A stretch of DNA of 64,000 nt from Luteolibacter luteus (GTDB lineage: Bacteria; Verrucomicrobiota; Verrucomicrobiia; Verrucomicrobiales; Akkermansiaceae), in assembly GCF_012913485.1 (NCBI RefSeq), contig NZ_CP051774.1, positions 186,001-250,000 on the forward strand, read 5' to 3'. The notes under the pieces are model-generated. The model had not been told where the DNA came from and searched no databases. It saw only the letters and a program-made list of their open reading frames with translations. This document shows positions 36,698 through 44,990 of this stretch, one piece after another. Each line of letters opens with the position of its first letter. Position 1 is the first letter of the stretch. A program made the position numbers and the translations under genes.

Positions 36698-36822
36698 TTC
36701 TACGCCCTCTCTAGCTCTCCAACATATCCACTGAAAGGAACAAGCTCCGAGGCTCCAGGGGATTTCACAAGCAAGGTCTCCATCCAGGTATCTGCCCCCT
36801 CGAAAAGCCCGCGACACCCGAC

Positions 36823-37231
36823 ATGACAGCAATCCTGATCCTATCCGTTTTTGTTGCGGCCCTTTTGTCCGCTTCGCACGCATCCGGTGCGACCACTTTC
36901 ACGTCCCGCGCCGCGATCACCGGCCCAACCGTCAGGGCCCAAATGAATCACGGAAGCGGAATGACACCGCAGATCCCGATGCTTCTGAAGGAGGCACGTT
37001 CGACGCCTCATTTTCTAAATCGTCCGCATGCTTCCCGATTGAGGATCGTGCCCGGTCCCTGCATGGCCCGGGTGATCCGGGCACCTGTTCTTACTTCAGT
37101 CGCATCCGCGTTTCCCTCGATACGATAGCTGCCATCACTGGCGTGCCGGAGCCTTCTGCCGTGGCTCCAGGAGTGCTGTCATCTTCCTTCTGCTCAGCCA
37201 CCCCCGGTTCCGCCCCATTCGGACCGCCTGA
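36823..37231 (+). pseudogene. Remnant of a PEP-CTERM protein gene, frameshifted
   Basis: The start codes for a good signal peptide (MTAILILSVFVAALLSASHA, then SGA). After that the frame degrades. A second frame carries GTFDASFSKSSACF, YFSRIRVSLDTIAAITG and then VPEPSAV (37143 onward), a PEP-CTERM core. A third frame completes the signal with a hydrophobic and basic end, AVIFLLLSHPRFRPIRTA, and a stop at 37229-37231. So signal peptide, VPEPS motif and tail are all present but in three frames. At least two small insertions or deletions are needed, and the body is shorter than in intact family members. Most likely a decayed gene. Confidence 0.5.
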
Positions 37232-37777
37232 AAGAAGCGCTGCTCTAACGACCGGTCGGACTTGTACTCACATGCGGGTTCTTTCCCGAGTCTTGTGTGA
37301 ACGGCTCGCTCATCGTCATAAGGTGCAGGCCCAAGGATCAAAAAATGGCAATTCACGCGATCAGTGTGTGAGCCGGGATTTACGTCTCCACGCAGCCGCA
37401 GGACATCAGGATCATCGGTCGGCAGCGCTCCAGCCCGCGAGGCAGGCATGGGGCAGTCTGAGGCTTCCCGGAGAAATTGCCGGCCTCCGCGATCCGGACC
37501 GCTGTCCGACCCACCTCCAAACCGTCAGTCAGAAGCGGCCCGCCATCTGCCCTCCTGCCGGTCTATTCTCCCCCGAAAAGGGGAGAAAATGAATAACCAA
37601 GCCTCCAAGCGGGTCACGAAGTCTGAAAAATCCGTCCGGATAATGACTTTCGAATGAATTTCCACTTGAAATCCTGACTACCCGCAACCATCTGTCCGCC
37701 GCTTTCATGAATTCACATAATGAATACATTGTGAAGCCAACCCAAACCCGTTCTCGTTTCTCAAAACCCTCCGGTGC
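37232..37777. other. Intergenic region upstream of XylR-like regulator
   Basis: No gene is supported; reading frames here lack typical codon bias. Close to the regulator's start there is a short inverted repeat (37712-37735) inside an A/T-rich patch, which is the only likely control site. Confidence 0.45.
37712..37735. promoter_or_regulatory. Inverted repeat TTCACA-N12-TGTGAA upstream of regulator
   Basis: Perfect 6-base arms separated by 12 bases lie 43 bases upstream of the XylR-like start, overlapping a smaller ATTCA/TGAAT repeat. An operator for autoregulation is plausible; not demonstrated. Confidence 0.3.
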
Positions 37778-39004
37778 ATGTGTCGCCCCTCTCTCGACTT
37801 GAGCAAGAATTCTGCCCTGAAACTGGGTGTTGTCGTCCGGGAAAGCTACCTGAGAAGCCGCTTCAGCGTGTTCGAAGGGGTGATGGACTACTGTCTGGAA
37901 AATACCGGACTGAAGGCGTTTCTGATCCCGCTCCAAGAAGGCTGCGAACCCGCTCCAGACGCTCTGGCAGAGGTCTCGGGCGTGGTGATCTGGGCCGCGC
38001 CCAGCGATGGCGCATGGGTGCTGCCCCTTTGGGAACGAGGCGTCCCTGTGGTGAGCTGCAACAATGCCTTCAACGGGCAAGTCCCGACCGTTTCCGCCGG
38101 CGAGCCCTACGAGCTGGCCTACCAATATCTGCTCAGCCTCCAGCGGCACACCATTGGTTTCGTCACGCGACCGGAGATCGATGAGGAATGCAGGGTGCGA
38201 TTCAATAGCCGCATCGAGTCGGAAGAGCGGCAGGCAAGGATCTTCAAGGGTGTGCGCAAGGATCCCGGCCGCTTCCCCGAGCACCTGCTGGCAGGCACGG
38301 ACGAGGTCGAACTCGAGCGCTTCCTGATCAGCCTGCCAAAGCCCGCCGCGCTCTGGTGCATCCATGATGAGATGGCAGCGCTCGTCTGGCGCAAGGCGGA
38401 GGAGCTCGGTATCAGCGTGCCCGGCGAACTCGCGCTGCTGGGCATGGGCGACCATCCCTGTGCGGTGCATAGCACGCCCGGCATCTCCACGGTGAGGATC
38501 CCCGGCATCCAGCTCGGCCAGGCAGCGGCGCGGCTGCTGCACGGGCATCTGTTCGGCTCCAGCATGCTGACCCACGATCTAACATTCTCCACCGAACAGG
38601 GGGCGTTGTTGGTAGAACGTCTCTCGACCGGTGGATCGAATCCGATCAACCGCGGCATCCAGAGGGCTTGGCGCCTGCTGGAGAATTACCCTTCCGAAGG
38701 CCTCACCGTAGACTGCCTGATTGAGAAATCCCGCGCGTCCCGGGCGACCTTTTACAAGGAGTTCGAGCGCGCCTTCAACATGCCGCCCGGCAAGGCAATC
38801 CGCCTCTTCCGGACAAAGAAAGCGAAGGAACATCTGCTCAGCACGGACCTGCCGATTTCCCAGATCGGCCGCATGTGCGGCTTCTCAAGCGAGAGCGATT
38901 TCTCGAACTTCTTCAAGCGGGAGACCGGGCAAACTCCAAAGGAGTGGCGGAGATCGCGGCAGCTCCATGAGGGCGGCTGCACCGAGGGCGATGAACGGAT
39001 ATAG
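37778..39004 (+). CDS. XylR-type regulator: LacI-like sensor fused to AraC DNA-binding domain
   Basis: A predicted 408-residue transcription factor with the same layout as the one at 9943. Sensor portion (about 10-285): LKLGVVVRESYLRSRFSVFE, GVVIWAAPSDGAWVLPLW, PVVSCNNAF and LALLGMGDHPCAVHSTPGIS. DNA-binding portion: SRATFYKEFERAFNMPPGKA and CGFSSESDFSNFFKRETGQT. The ligand is probably a sugar or sugar derivative (family knowledge), but no sugar-use genes lie beside it. The short extended tail after the AraC domain is unremarkable. Confidence 0.92.
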   Translation: MCRPSLDLSKNSALKLGVVVRESYLRSRFSVFEGVMDYCLENTGLKAFLIPLQEGCEPAPDALAEVSGVVIWAAPSDGAWVLPLWERGVPVVSCNNAFNGQVPTVSAGEPYELAYQYLLSLQRHTIGFVTRPEIDEECRVRFNSRIESEERQARIFKGVRKDPGRFPEHLLAGTDEVELERFLISLPKPAALWCIHDEMAALVWRKAEELGISVPGELALLGMGDHPCAVHSTPGISTVRIPGIQLGQAAARLLHGHLFGSSMLTHDLTFSTEQGALLVERLSTGGSNPINRGIQRAWRLLENYPSEGLTVDCLIEKSRASRATFYKEFERAFNMPPGKAIRLFRTKKAKEHLLSTDLPISQIGRMCGFSSESDFSNFFKRETGQTPKEWRRSRQLHEGGCTEGDERI

Positions 39005-39648
39005 AATCGAAAAAGTTCGATACCTCCGGCCTGTTGTTCGCCAGCTCCGCGCAGACTAGGAACTAATCAAGCTTCGTCCGGGTGGCCACCCCGCCAAGCA
39101 GCAGCCGCCGTCATACCGCTCCCCCCAGATCATGAGACTGCTGCCTGTTCGGCCCGTCCCGATGAGGCCTGCAAACCCCAAGAGTGCTCCGGGGCCGCCT
39201 ACTGGGCGGCTCCGGACATGATTGGCCGGATCTACCCCTGCCCTCTTCTCCTATAAATCCAGTAGCTCGGCACGGCAGGATTGAGCTGCCCCGCAACCTG
39301 CCTTACCTTGCCTCGCTTAACCTGGCTTCACCGGTCCTCATTTCGCAACCCAGCTTTGCCACGATGATCACCTTTCACATCGTCGTCCAAGTGATCTGGC
39401 TCGCCGCCACCGCGCTGATCCTGCTCAAGCTTCAGCGGTGATTGGCTTAGCCAAGCCAGAGAACATCCCAACTTTTCCTGTTCTCTCCCGCCACGTTTAG
39501 ACCTCTTTTCAAGCACCCGCATGGCGGCACTGGTGATCATCCCTCCCCAGTGCTTGCCCCTGCTCGCCGTGGCGCTAACCTAATTTCCAACAGATTCGGA
39601 TTTCCTCGGCTTGATTGGCGGACGTGACAACCCCAGACTCCGGAATTG
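39005..39648. other. Intergenic region with a strong hairpin and one tiny ORF
   Basis: No conventional gene is seen. A GC-rich hairpin lies at 39188-39216 (TCCGG and GCCGCC pairing with GGCGGC and CCGGA, loop TACTG). It lacks a T tract. A 25-codon reading frame with a membrane-helix composition is listed separately at 39364-39441. Confidence 0.5.
39364..39441 (+). CDS. Possible 25-residue single-helix membrane microprotein
   Basis: ATG to TGA encodes MITFHIVVQVIWLAATALIL followed by LKLQR: a hydrophobic helix with a basic end, the usual look of small membrane proteins. No Shine-Dalgarno sequence is obvious, and such frames arise by chance, so support is only compositional. It stands alone in a 640-base gap. 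Confidence 0.3.
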   Translation: MITFHIVVQVIWLAATALILLKLQR

Positions 39649-40989
39649 ATGGCGGTCCAGCCTAACAAACGATCGATCCTCCTGGGTGCCGGTGGTCTCT
39701 TGATCCTGGCGCTCGGCGGCTTTGTCGCTTGGGAACGGGCAGGCGCTTTCGCCGATGACTCCGGGCAAGATCAGAGGCAGGCCAGCTTGGAATCAGCAGC
39801 CGCACCGGCGAAGTCCGACAAAGACCGAAGCAAGCCAGCGCGCTCGGATCGGGAGTTCCAACAACTAGCCGACAAGTGGTATCAGGAGATCGTCGAGAAG
39901 CACCCGGAGCTAGCCATCAACTTCAAGGATGTGCCCGATGATCAGAATGGCTTCCTACAGCTCCTGAACTTCACGGACCGCTTCGGGCAATACGGTGCGG
40001 ACGGCCTGCCGCTGCCGGAGAACATCCGCGCCATCCTCGATGGCAAGCAGCCATGGGATCCTGCGGCGATGGCGAATTGGCTGGAGGAAAACCGTGCGCT
40101 CTTTGATGAGATCGTCGCCATCGGTCTTCTGCCCGATCAATCGGTGAAGGGCATCGACATGGATCGCCTGAAGTTCTTTAGTGCCCGGCTTCCCTACGAT
40201 TGCAACCGGCTGCTGCTCGCCCATGCCCGGATGGCGATGGAGGGTGGCGATGAAGCGGGCGCGCTGCAGAGCACCCGCGCCGCGCTGGGTATCTCCGATC
40301 ACTTGGGAGAGATCGAGATGCCCTCCCTGCTTTCGGAGACCGTCTCCCTGCTCGTCGGCCAGTCCACGCGGAAAACCATCTTCGACCATATGGCCGCAGC
40401 GGAGGGCTCCGACCTCGCAGCTTGGCAAGAGCTCCTCACCCGCAATCAGCATACGCCAGAGGATCTCGCACGAGTCTTCCTCGGCGAGTGGCATCACAGC
40501 ACCCGCAGTTTCCTGCTCCCCGCACTCCTCGGTGATCCCCGCAGCTTGCCAATGATGGTGGACAATTCCGGCCGGGAACCAGAGCCCGTGCAAAAGATCC
40601 ATGACCCCGATGCGGTGCTGGCGGCCCAGATCGCCTACTTCACGCAGATCACTGCAAATATGAAGGAATCCACGGTCGGCGAGATCCCGGGCCTCTCCGT
40701 CAACCCGGTCGATACCACGGGGCTCTCCAAGGATGGGGCCGCGGTGCTCGACATGCTCTTCAAGGGTTCCGCGGCCTGGTCGAAAGGCTGGACCCGATCG
40801 CAGACCGATGCGGCCATTCTCAATGCCGCCCTGCAGGCCGCCAGCGGTGGCGAGGTCCCGCTGGAGCCCTACACCGGGAAGCCCTTCATCATCGATCAAG
40901 AAGCAGGCACCATCCGCGTCCCGGAGGATCCGTGGTTCGAGAGCATGAACTACCAGCCGGTGAAGATCCCGGTGCTCAAGCAACGCTGA
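39649..40989 (+). CDS. Membrane-anchored hypothetical protein
   Basis: A predicted 446-residue protein. A basic start and one membrane helix (about 7-27: SILLGAGGLLILALGGFVAW) precede a charged linker and a large helical domain outside the membrane. Segments such as RLLLAHARMAMEGGDEAGAL suggest TPR-like helices, and the end PLEPYTGKPFIIDQEAG is typical of a group of uncharacterised verrucomicrobial proteins. It does not carry the W-x3-DP repeats of the nearby family, so I do not count it as a member. Start ATG 39649 is preferred to TTG 39646. Confidence 0.75.
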   Translation: MAVQPNKRSILLGAGGLLILALGGFVAWERAGAFADDSGQDQRQASLESAAAPAKSDKDRSKPARSDREFQQLADKWYQEIVEKHPELAINFKDVPDDQNGFLQLLNFTDRFGQYGADGLPLPENIRAILDGKQPWDPAAMANWLEENRALFDEIVAIGLLPDQSVKGIDMDRLKFFSARLPYDCNRLLLAHARMAMEGGDEAGALQSTRAALGISDHLGEIEMPSLLSETVSLLVGQSTRKTIFDHMAAAEGSDLAAWQELLTRNQHTPEDLARVFLGEWHHSTRSFLLPALLGDPRSLPMMVDNSGREPEPVQKIHDPDAVLAAQIAYFTQITANMKESTVGEIPGLSVNPVDTTGLSKDGAAVLDMLFKGSAAWSKGWTRSQTDAAILNAALQAASGGEVPLEPYTGKPFIIDQEAGTIRVPEDPWFESMNYQPVKIPVLKQR

Positions 40990-41049
40990 GCGCCATCACT
41001 TCGCCTCGATCGCGCTGCGGATCTCTTCCATCTGCGCCTCTGTTAGATT

Positions 41050-42240
41050 CTAGGAAGCCGCGTTGTCCCTCACCGCCTCGAAGGCCTTCGGTCCACGCAG
41101 CGTCTTCACGTGGTCGATCCTCTCTTCCACCGGCATCGATGAGAGCAGCGTGGAGATCCCCCAGGGGCGGCCTTGATCGATGCCGGCTTGCAAGGTCTCA
41201 CGCAGATAGGTCGCGGTCTCTTCCTCCGAGCCACCGCCAGAGCGCAGCAGGTCGAAGAAGGCACCGGGCATGTTCTGATACTGTGCCCCTATGAAGAAGC
41301 TCCCGCGCTCACCCTCCGGCAGCTCCCGCAGCATCCCCATCGCCCACTCACTCGCCGCCGCGGAGCCATGCTGCTTCTCAATGGTGCTCCTCACCTCGCT
41401 CCACTGATCCCGGATCTCCTCTCCGGCCGCAGCGCGGGCGAAGACATACTCCACCGCGGCATCCCGATCGACCTTTGCCCAAGCTGCCATCACCCCGCCG
41501 GGATTGATCGGGCGCTCCATCTTTTTCCCCAGCTCACGATCCATCGCCGCCTGCAGCGCCCGGAAGTCAGTGCCGGGCGGAGGCTCCAGGGTGACGTTCA
41601 CGAAGCTATTCACTCGTTCCGTGGCGCTGGGAATCTTCTTCCAGAACTCCACCAGCTTCTCCGGCCCCTGCGCCAGGCTTTCCTTCGACAGATTCATGAT
41701 CAGGGTTACCAGCCGGTCGTCATTGAACGAGGAAATGAAGTCACCATTCGAGACCAGGCACTCGAAGGCCTTCGCGGGATCGCTCCCGGACAAGGAACCC
41801 GCGATCGCCTTGATGACAAATTCCCGGGAGGCAGGCTGCTGGATATTATTTGCCCAGGCCCACGCCGACTCGAAGTCTTCCACCACCCATGCATCGATCA
41901 GGCTCCATGCCTTCGTGACCGTTTCCGAGTCCAGCCCGCCGATCCCATACGAGTCGAACCACGCCTCGATGGATGGGCCCAGATCCTTGCGCGGGATTTC
42001 CTTCGCCATTGCCACGATGTCATCCGGGGCCCTCTCGCTCAGCTTCATTCCCCACTGCTTGCGGCTAGAGTCACGCGTGGGTTTGCCGGCAGCAGCTGAA
42101 GAAGCGGCTTGGAGGGCTGCCTCCTGGCCTCCCTGCGCCGCAGTGGCAGAATTTTGGCGACCGCCAAACCACCCTGCCCCGTAAGCCCCCAGCACGATCA
42201 GCATCCACCACCGCGATTTCATTCGCCCGATAGACATCAT
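41050..42240 (-). CDS. W-x3-DP repeat family protein, probably shortened by a TAG
   Basis: A predicted 396-residue protein. Membrane helix with the family end motif (WWMLIVLGAYGAGWFGGR, residues 11-28); repeats include WVVEDFESAWAWAN (118-131), SGSDPAKAFECL and WAKVDRDAAVEYV. It ends RDNAAS-TAG, but the same frame continues beyond the TAG with 17 well-behaved codons, NLTEAQMEEIRSAIEAK, to a TGA at 40998-40996. A CAG-to-TAG change would explain this. An amber-type readthrough or a sequencing error is also possible. It is divergent from the arsenic operon. ATG 42222 is an alternative start. Confidence 0.8.
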   Translation of the reverse strand: MMSIGRMKSRWWMLIVLGAYGAGWFGGRQNSATAAQGGQEAALQAASSAAAGKPTRDSSRKQWGMKLSERAPDDIVAMAKEIPRKDLGPSIEAWFDSYGIGGLDSETVTKAWSLIDAWVVEDFESAWAWANNIQQPASREFVIKAIAGSLSGSDPAKAFECLVSNGDFISSFNDDRLVTLIMNLSKESLAQGPEKLVEFWKKIPSATERVNSFVNVTLEPPPGTDFRALQAAMDRELGKKMERPINPGGVMAAWAKVDRDAAVEYVFARAAAGEEIRDQWSEVRSTIEKQHGSAAASEWAMGMLRELPEGERGSFFIGAQYQNMPGAFFDLLRSGGGSEEETATYLRETLQAGIDQGRPWGISTLLSSMPVEERIDHVKTLRGPKAFEAVRDNAAS

Positions 42241-42317
42241 AACTCAGGGACGGTGGTCAATCCTGCAGCCGGGGCGGCATCCGGGGAGAAAGGAGGGGCA
42301 CCCCGGCATCCGCGCGC

Positions 42318-42349
42318 TTGACATACCGGAAAATCTCGTAACGATATTT
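42318..42349 (+). promoter_or_regulatory. Promoter and likely ArsR operator of the arsenic operon
   Basis: A consensus -35 box TTGACA (42318-42323) is followed after 17 bases by ACGATA, or after 19 by GATATT, as -10. A 19-base imperfect palindrome, AAATCTCGTAACGATATTT (42331-42349), overlaps the spacer and -10; 8 of 9 outer base pairs match. It ends 6 bases before the arsR start, as expected for autorepression by ArsR. Confidence 0.65.
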
Positions 42350-42355
42350 TTCGTC

Positions 42356-42757
42356 ATGACTGACGTCGTTACGTTCTCCAAGATCCTCTCCGACGAGACG
42401 AGGTGGCGGATCCTGCGCTTGATCAAGCAGGAAGCGCTCTGCGTTTGCGAGTTGGCGGACATCCTTGAAATGCCGCAGTCCTCGGTCTCCAGCCATGTGC
42501 AGGTGATCCGGAAGGCAGGGCTTCTGGAAAGCGAGAAGCGGGAGAAGTGGACCTACTTCCGGATCGAAGCCCGCTACCTGAAGCCGATCGCCCAGTTGGA
42601 AGCCTTCTTCCATGAGGACAACGCGAATCACCCGTGGCGGGAGGACGAGGACAAGATGAGCAAGCGCTTGGAAGAGCGAGCGGACAGCTGCTGCCCGGGG
42701 CCGATCCAACTCAAGCCGCGACGCTCCCGAACCATCACCGGACCAAACAGAAGATGA
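42356..42757 (+). CDS. arsR: ArsR-type arsenite-responsive repressor
   Basis: A predicted 133-residue winged-helix repressor. The helix containing EALCVCELADILEMPQSSVS has the Cys29-x-Cys31 pair of the classical ArsR metalloid site (ELCVCDL in well-studied ArsR proteins), directly before the recognition helix. The usual ArsR core ends near residue 90; a basic tail with a CC pair follows (RADSCCPGP), which might add a third thiol. It heads a four-gene operon, overlaps the next start by ATGA (42754), and lies just downstream of a palindromic operator candidate. Arsenite binding should release it from DNA. Confidence 0.93.
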   Translation: MTDVVTFSKILSDETRWRILRLIKQEALCVCELADILEMPQSSVSSHVQVIRKAGLLESEKREKWTYFRIEARYLKPIAQLEAFFHEDNANHPWREDEDKMSKRLEERADSCCPGPIQLKPRRSRTITGPNRR

Positions 42758-43233
42758 AACTTTCAGAACTCAAGTCACTGCTTAGCGAGCACTCCGCGCG
42801 CTTCTTCCGCATCCAGCTGCCCGATGGCGCGGCCGTTCCCCTTTCCTTCCACGTCACGGAGGTCGGCCGCGTTCACAAGACCTTCCTCGACTGCGGCGGC
42901 ACGCTGCGGGAGCTGACCACTTGCCAGCTCCAGGTGTGGGTGGGGCCCGACTACGATCACCGGATCGAGACCGGCAAGATGGCTGCGATCCTGGAGAAGG
43001 CGAAGGCTTACCTGCCGGATGAAAGCGTCCCCGTGGAGGTGGAATACGAGGACCGGGTGATCTCCCAATACGCCATCGAGGATCACGAGATCACGGATGA
43101 AGCGGTGATCCTCAAGCTGGCGCACAAGCATACCGAGTGTCTGGCCCCCGAGCTCTGCGGCCTGCCTGCCCTTACCCGCCTGCCCGCCATCGGTGGGAGC
43201 AAGGTGCCGTGCTGCGGTCCGGGCGGTTGTTGA
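42754..43233 (+). CDS. DUF6428 family protein of the arsenic operon
   Basis: A predicted 159-residue cytoplasmic protein. It begins MKLSELKSLLSEHSARFFRI and has the family's conserved VHKTFLDCGGTLRELTTCQL segment, consistent with DUF6428, which is regularly found between arsR and arsenate-handling genes. The C terminus is cysteine-rich (HTECLAPELCGLPALT and VPCCGPGGC), suggesting metal or metalloid binding, an inference. It is translationally coupled to arsR by ATGA and followed 7 bases later by the aquaglyceroporin gene. Confidence 0.85.
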   Translation: MKLSELKSLLSEHSARFFRIQLPDGAAVPLSFHVTEVGRVHKTFLDCGGTLRELTTCQLQVWVGPDYDHRIETGKMAAILEKAKAYLPDESVPVEVEYEDRVISQYAIEDHEITDEAVILKLAHKHTECLAPELCGLPALTRLPAIGGSKVPCCGPGGC

Positions 43234-43240
43234 TCCTGCG

Positions 43241-43906
43241 ATGAGAAAGGCGCTGGCAGAATTCCTCGGCACCTTCGCGATCGTCTTCGCGGGGACCGGT
43301 GCGATCGTGATCGATCAGGCCAGCGGCGGGATGATCGGTCATCCGGGCATTGCTTTGGTCTTCGGACTCGTGGTGCTGGCGATGGTCTATACCTTTGGCG
43401 ATATCAGCGGGGCGCACCTGAATCCTGCGGTGACGCTGGCCTTCGCGGCTTCCGGGCGTTTCGCTTGGCGAGGAACTCCGGGCTACATCGGCGCGCAGCT
43501 GGCGGGGGCCTTTGCCGCGAGCGGGGTGCTGCGTTTGCTCTTCCCCGGCTCCGCGAGCTTGGGGGCCACCTTGCCCGCTGGATCGGCGGGGCAAAGTTTC
43601 GTGCTGGAGCTGATCCTCACGGCGCTGCTGATGCTGGTAATCCTGAATGTCTCCAGCGGGGCCAAGGAAAAGGGCATCACGGCAGGTATCGTGGTGGGCT
43701 CGGTGATTGCCTTCGAGGCGATGTTTGCCGGGCCGATCTCAGGCGCCTCGATGAATCCCGCGCGCTCGCTTGCACCCGCGATCGTCGGCGGCCATTGGCA
43801 ACATCTGTGGCTCTATCCCGCCTCGACCATTCTCGGAGCCCTGCTCGCGGTGCCGATCTGGCAGTTGCTCCGCGGCGATGAATCTCAGAATACCACGTCC
43901 ACATGA
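43241..43906 (+). CDS. aqpS: Aquaglyceroporin (MIP family), AqpS-like
   Basis: A predicted 221-residue integral membrane channel with six membrane helices. Both pore motifs are intact: [10 protein letters not shown] and [10 protein letters not shown] (NPA boxes with the conserved selectivity-filter Arg after the second). In several bacteria an AqpS channel replaces an arsenite pump in the ars operon and lets arsenite, made by ArsC, flow out of the cell. The gene symbol is assigned from this context and not from the sequence alone. It overlaps arsC by ATGA at 43903. Confidence 0.85.
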   Translation: MRKALAEFLGTFAIVFAGTGAIVIDQASGGMIGHPGIALVFGLVVLAMVYTFGDISGAHLNPAVTLAFAASGRFAWRGTPGYIGAQLAGAFAASGVLRLLFPGSASLGATLPAGSAGQSFVLELILTALLMLVILNVSSGAKEKGITAGIVVGSVIAFEAMFAGPISGASMNPARSLAPAIVGGHWQHLWLYPASTILGALLAVPIWQLLRGDESQNTTST

Positions 43907-44361
43907 ACCGAGCCAAGAAGCCTCTCGTCCTGATCCTCTGCACTGGAAACTCCTGCCGCAGCCACATGGCAGAAGGTATCCTGCGGGCCGCCGCCGGAGA
44001 CCTCCTGAATGTCCAGAGCGCCGGCTCGAAGCCTGCCGGCTACGTTCACCCTCTCGCCATCAAGGCGCTCGAGGAGATCGGCATCGACATCTCCGGACAT
44101 CACTCGAAGCACATGGACGAGTTCCTGACGCAAGAGGTCGGGATCGTTATCACCGTCTGTGGCAATGCCGACCAAGCCTGCCCGATGTTCCCCGGACAGC
44201 TGCAACGCCATCACTGGGGCTTCGATGACCCGGCGCATGCTACAGGCACGGAGGCAGAGCAGATGCTGGTCTTCCGCCGGGTCCGCGATGAGATCAAGAT
44301 GGTCTTCGAGGCCTATGCAGCGGGACGGCGTGATTCGATCGCGCAGCTTGAGGTCGGTTGA
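43903..44361 (+). CDS. arsC: Arsenate reductase, thioredoxin-coupled (LMW-PTPase type)
   Basis: A predicted 152-residue enzyme that reduces arsenate to arsenite. The phosphatase-like P-loop is Cys13-TGNSC-Arg19 (CTGNSCRS), and the two later cysteines that shuttle the disulfide in this class are Cys86 and Cys93 ([13 protein letters not shown]), with the usual spacing of seven. FDDPAHATG is the general acid loop. It is the last gene of the ars operon; its product would leave through the AqpS-like channel encoded just before it. Confidence 0.95.
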   Translation: MNRAKKPLVLILCTGNSCRSHMAEGILRAAAGDLLNVQSAGSKPAGYVHPLAIKALEEIGIDISGHHSKHMDEFLTQEVGIVITVCGNADQACPMFPGQLQRHHWGFDDPAHATGTEAEQMLVFRRVRDEIKMVFEAYAAGRRDSIAQLEVG

Positions 44362-44391
44362 GAAATCAGGCTTCTTGGTCAGCGCACTTCC

Positions 44392-44862
44392 ATGCGCTAT
44401 CGCCCCTTTCGATCCCTGAGCTTCTGGTTCGGCATTCCCGGATTGATCTTCCTTTTGTGGGCGTGGGTGGATTCCATGCACTACGACTCGAAGGTATCCT
44501 ACAAGGCGGGGTGCCGCCTCAGTGACGGCACGCTGACCAGCCGCTACACGTCGGCCTCGAATAGCGGTGCCAATGTCGCGCTCTCATGGACCCGGCCCGA
44601 TGTCAGCTACAAGCTTCTGTCCCACCATTTCGATTCGACGAAGCGCGATCCTCGCGAACAGACGTCATGGCTGCCACTTCCGTCCTATCATGCGAACCGC
44701 AGTTACCCCGGCATAATCTACTATAATCTCAGTATCCCCCACTGGTTCCTGATTCTCTCCTACGGCTTCCTTTGGATCGTGGGGATACTTTTCCAATGGC
44801 TCGTCGTAAAGAGGATCAAGGCGGGACAGCGGGCTCTGGAGGCAGAAGCGGGAAAGGCCTAG
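44392..44862 (+). CDS. Two-helix membrane protein of unknown function
   Basis: A predicted 156-residue protein with two membrane helices, about 8-26 and 116-136, flanking a 90-residue outside loop with the flavour of DUF3592-type proteins (SYKAGCRLSDGTLTS and IIYYNLSIPHW). A basic C-terminal tail would face the cytoplasm. It follows arsC by 30 bases but has no arsenic-related motif; whether it is part of that operon is unclear. Confidence 0.7.
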   Translation: MRYRPFRSLSFWFGIPGLIFLLWAWVDSMHYDSKVSYKAGCRLSDGTLTSRYTSASNSGANVALSWTRPDVSYKLLSHHFDSTKRDPREQTSWLPLPSYHANRSYPGIIYYNLSIPHWFLILSYGFLWIVGILFQWLVVKRIKAGQRALEAEAGKA

Positions 44863-44990
44863 ATCCTCCCGGTCAGGCGTCAATCGGAACGCTTTGTGAA
44901 GGGAGGGCATTCTTGCCCGCAATGGGCACGGTCCCGCGGCGAACAGGAGCGCACTCGGGCGGCCGAGGGCGGCCAACCCTACCTTTTGAC

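Larger units (their letters stand above)
35846..36822. other. About 1 kb without a recognised gene
   Basis: No intact gene is supported. It holds a GC-rich hairpin at 35880-35921 and a second at 36658-36697. The stretch from about 36420 to 36720 looks structured on the minus strand (several short stems), and two short overlapping reading frames there have protein-like pieces, one being MERKDIVELVSMDN. It may be a decayed gene or an RNA; neither can be shown from this sequence alone. Confidence 0.4.

Noticed and set aside
36823-37128. A 101-residue exported protein as an intact gene
   Set aside because: After the signal peptide the frame loses protein character while PEP-CTERM parts continue in other frames, so I call it a pseudogene.
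37135-37449. A 104-residue minus-strand frame with protein-like composition
   Set aside because: No domain, no start context, and it runs over the tail of the decayed PEP-CTERM gene.
39649-40989. Membership of this membrane-anchored protein in the W-x3-DP family
   Set aside because: It has a similar N-terminal helix but none of the W-x3-DP repeats or the Gly-Tyr-x-x-Gly end.
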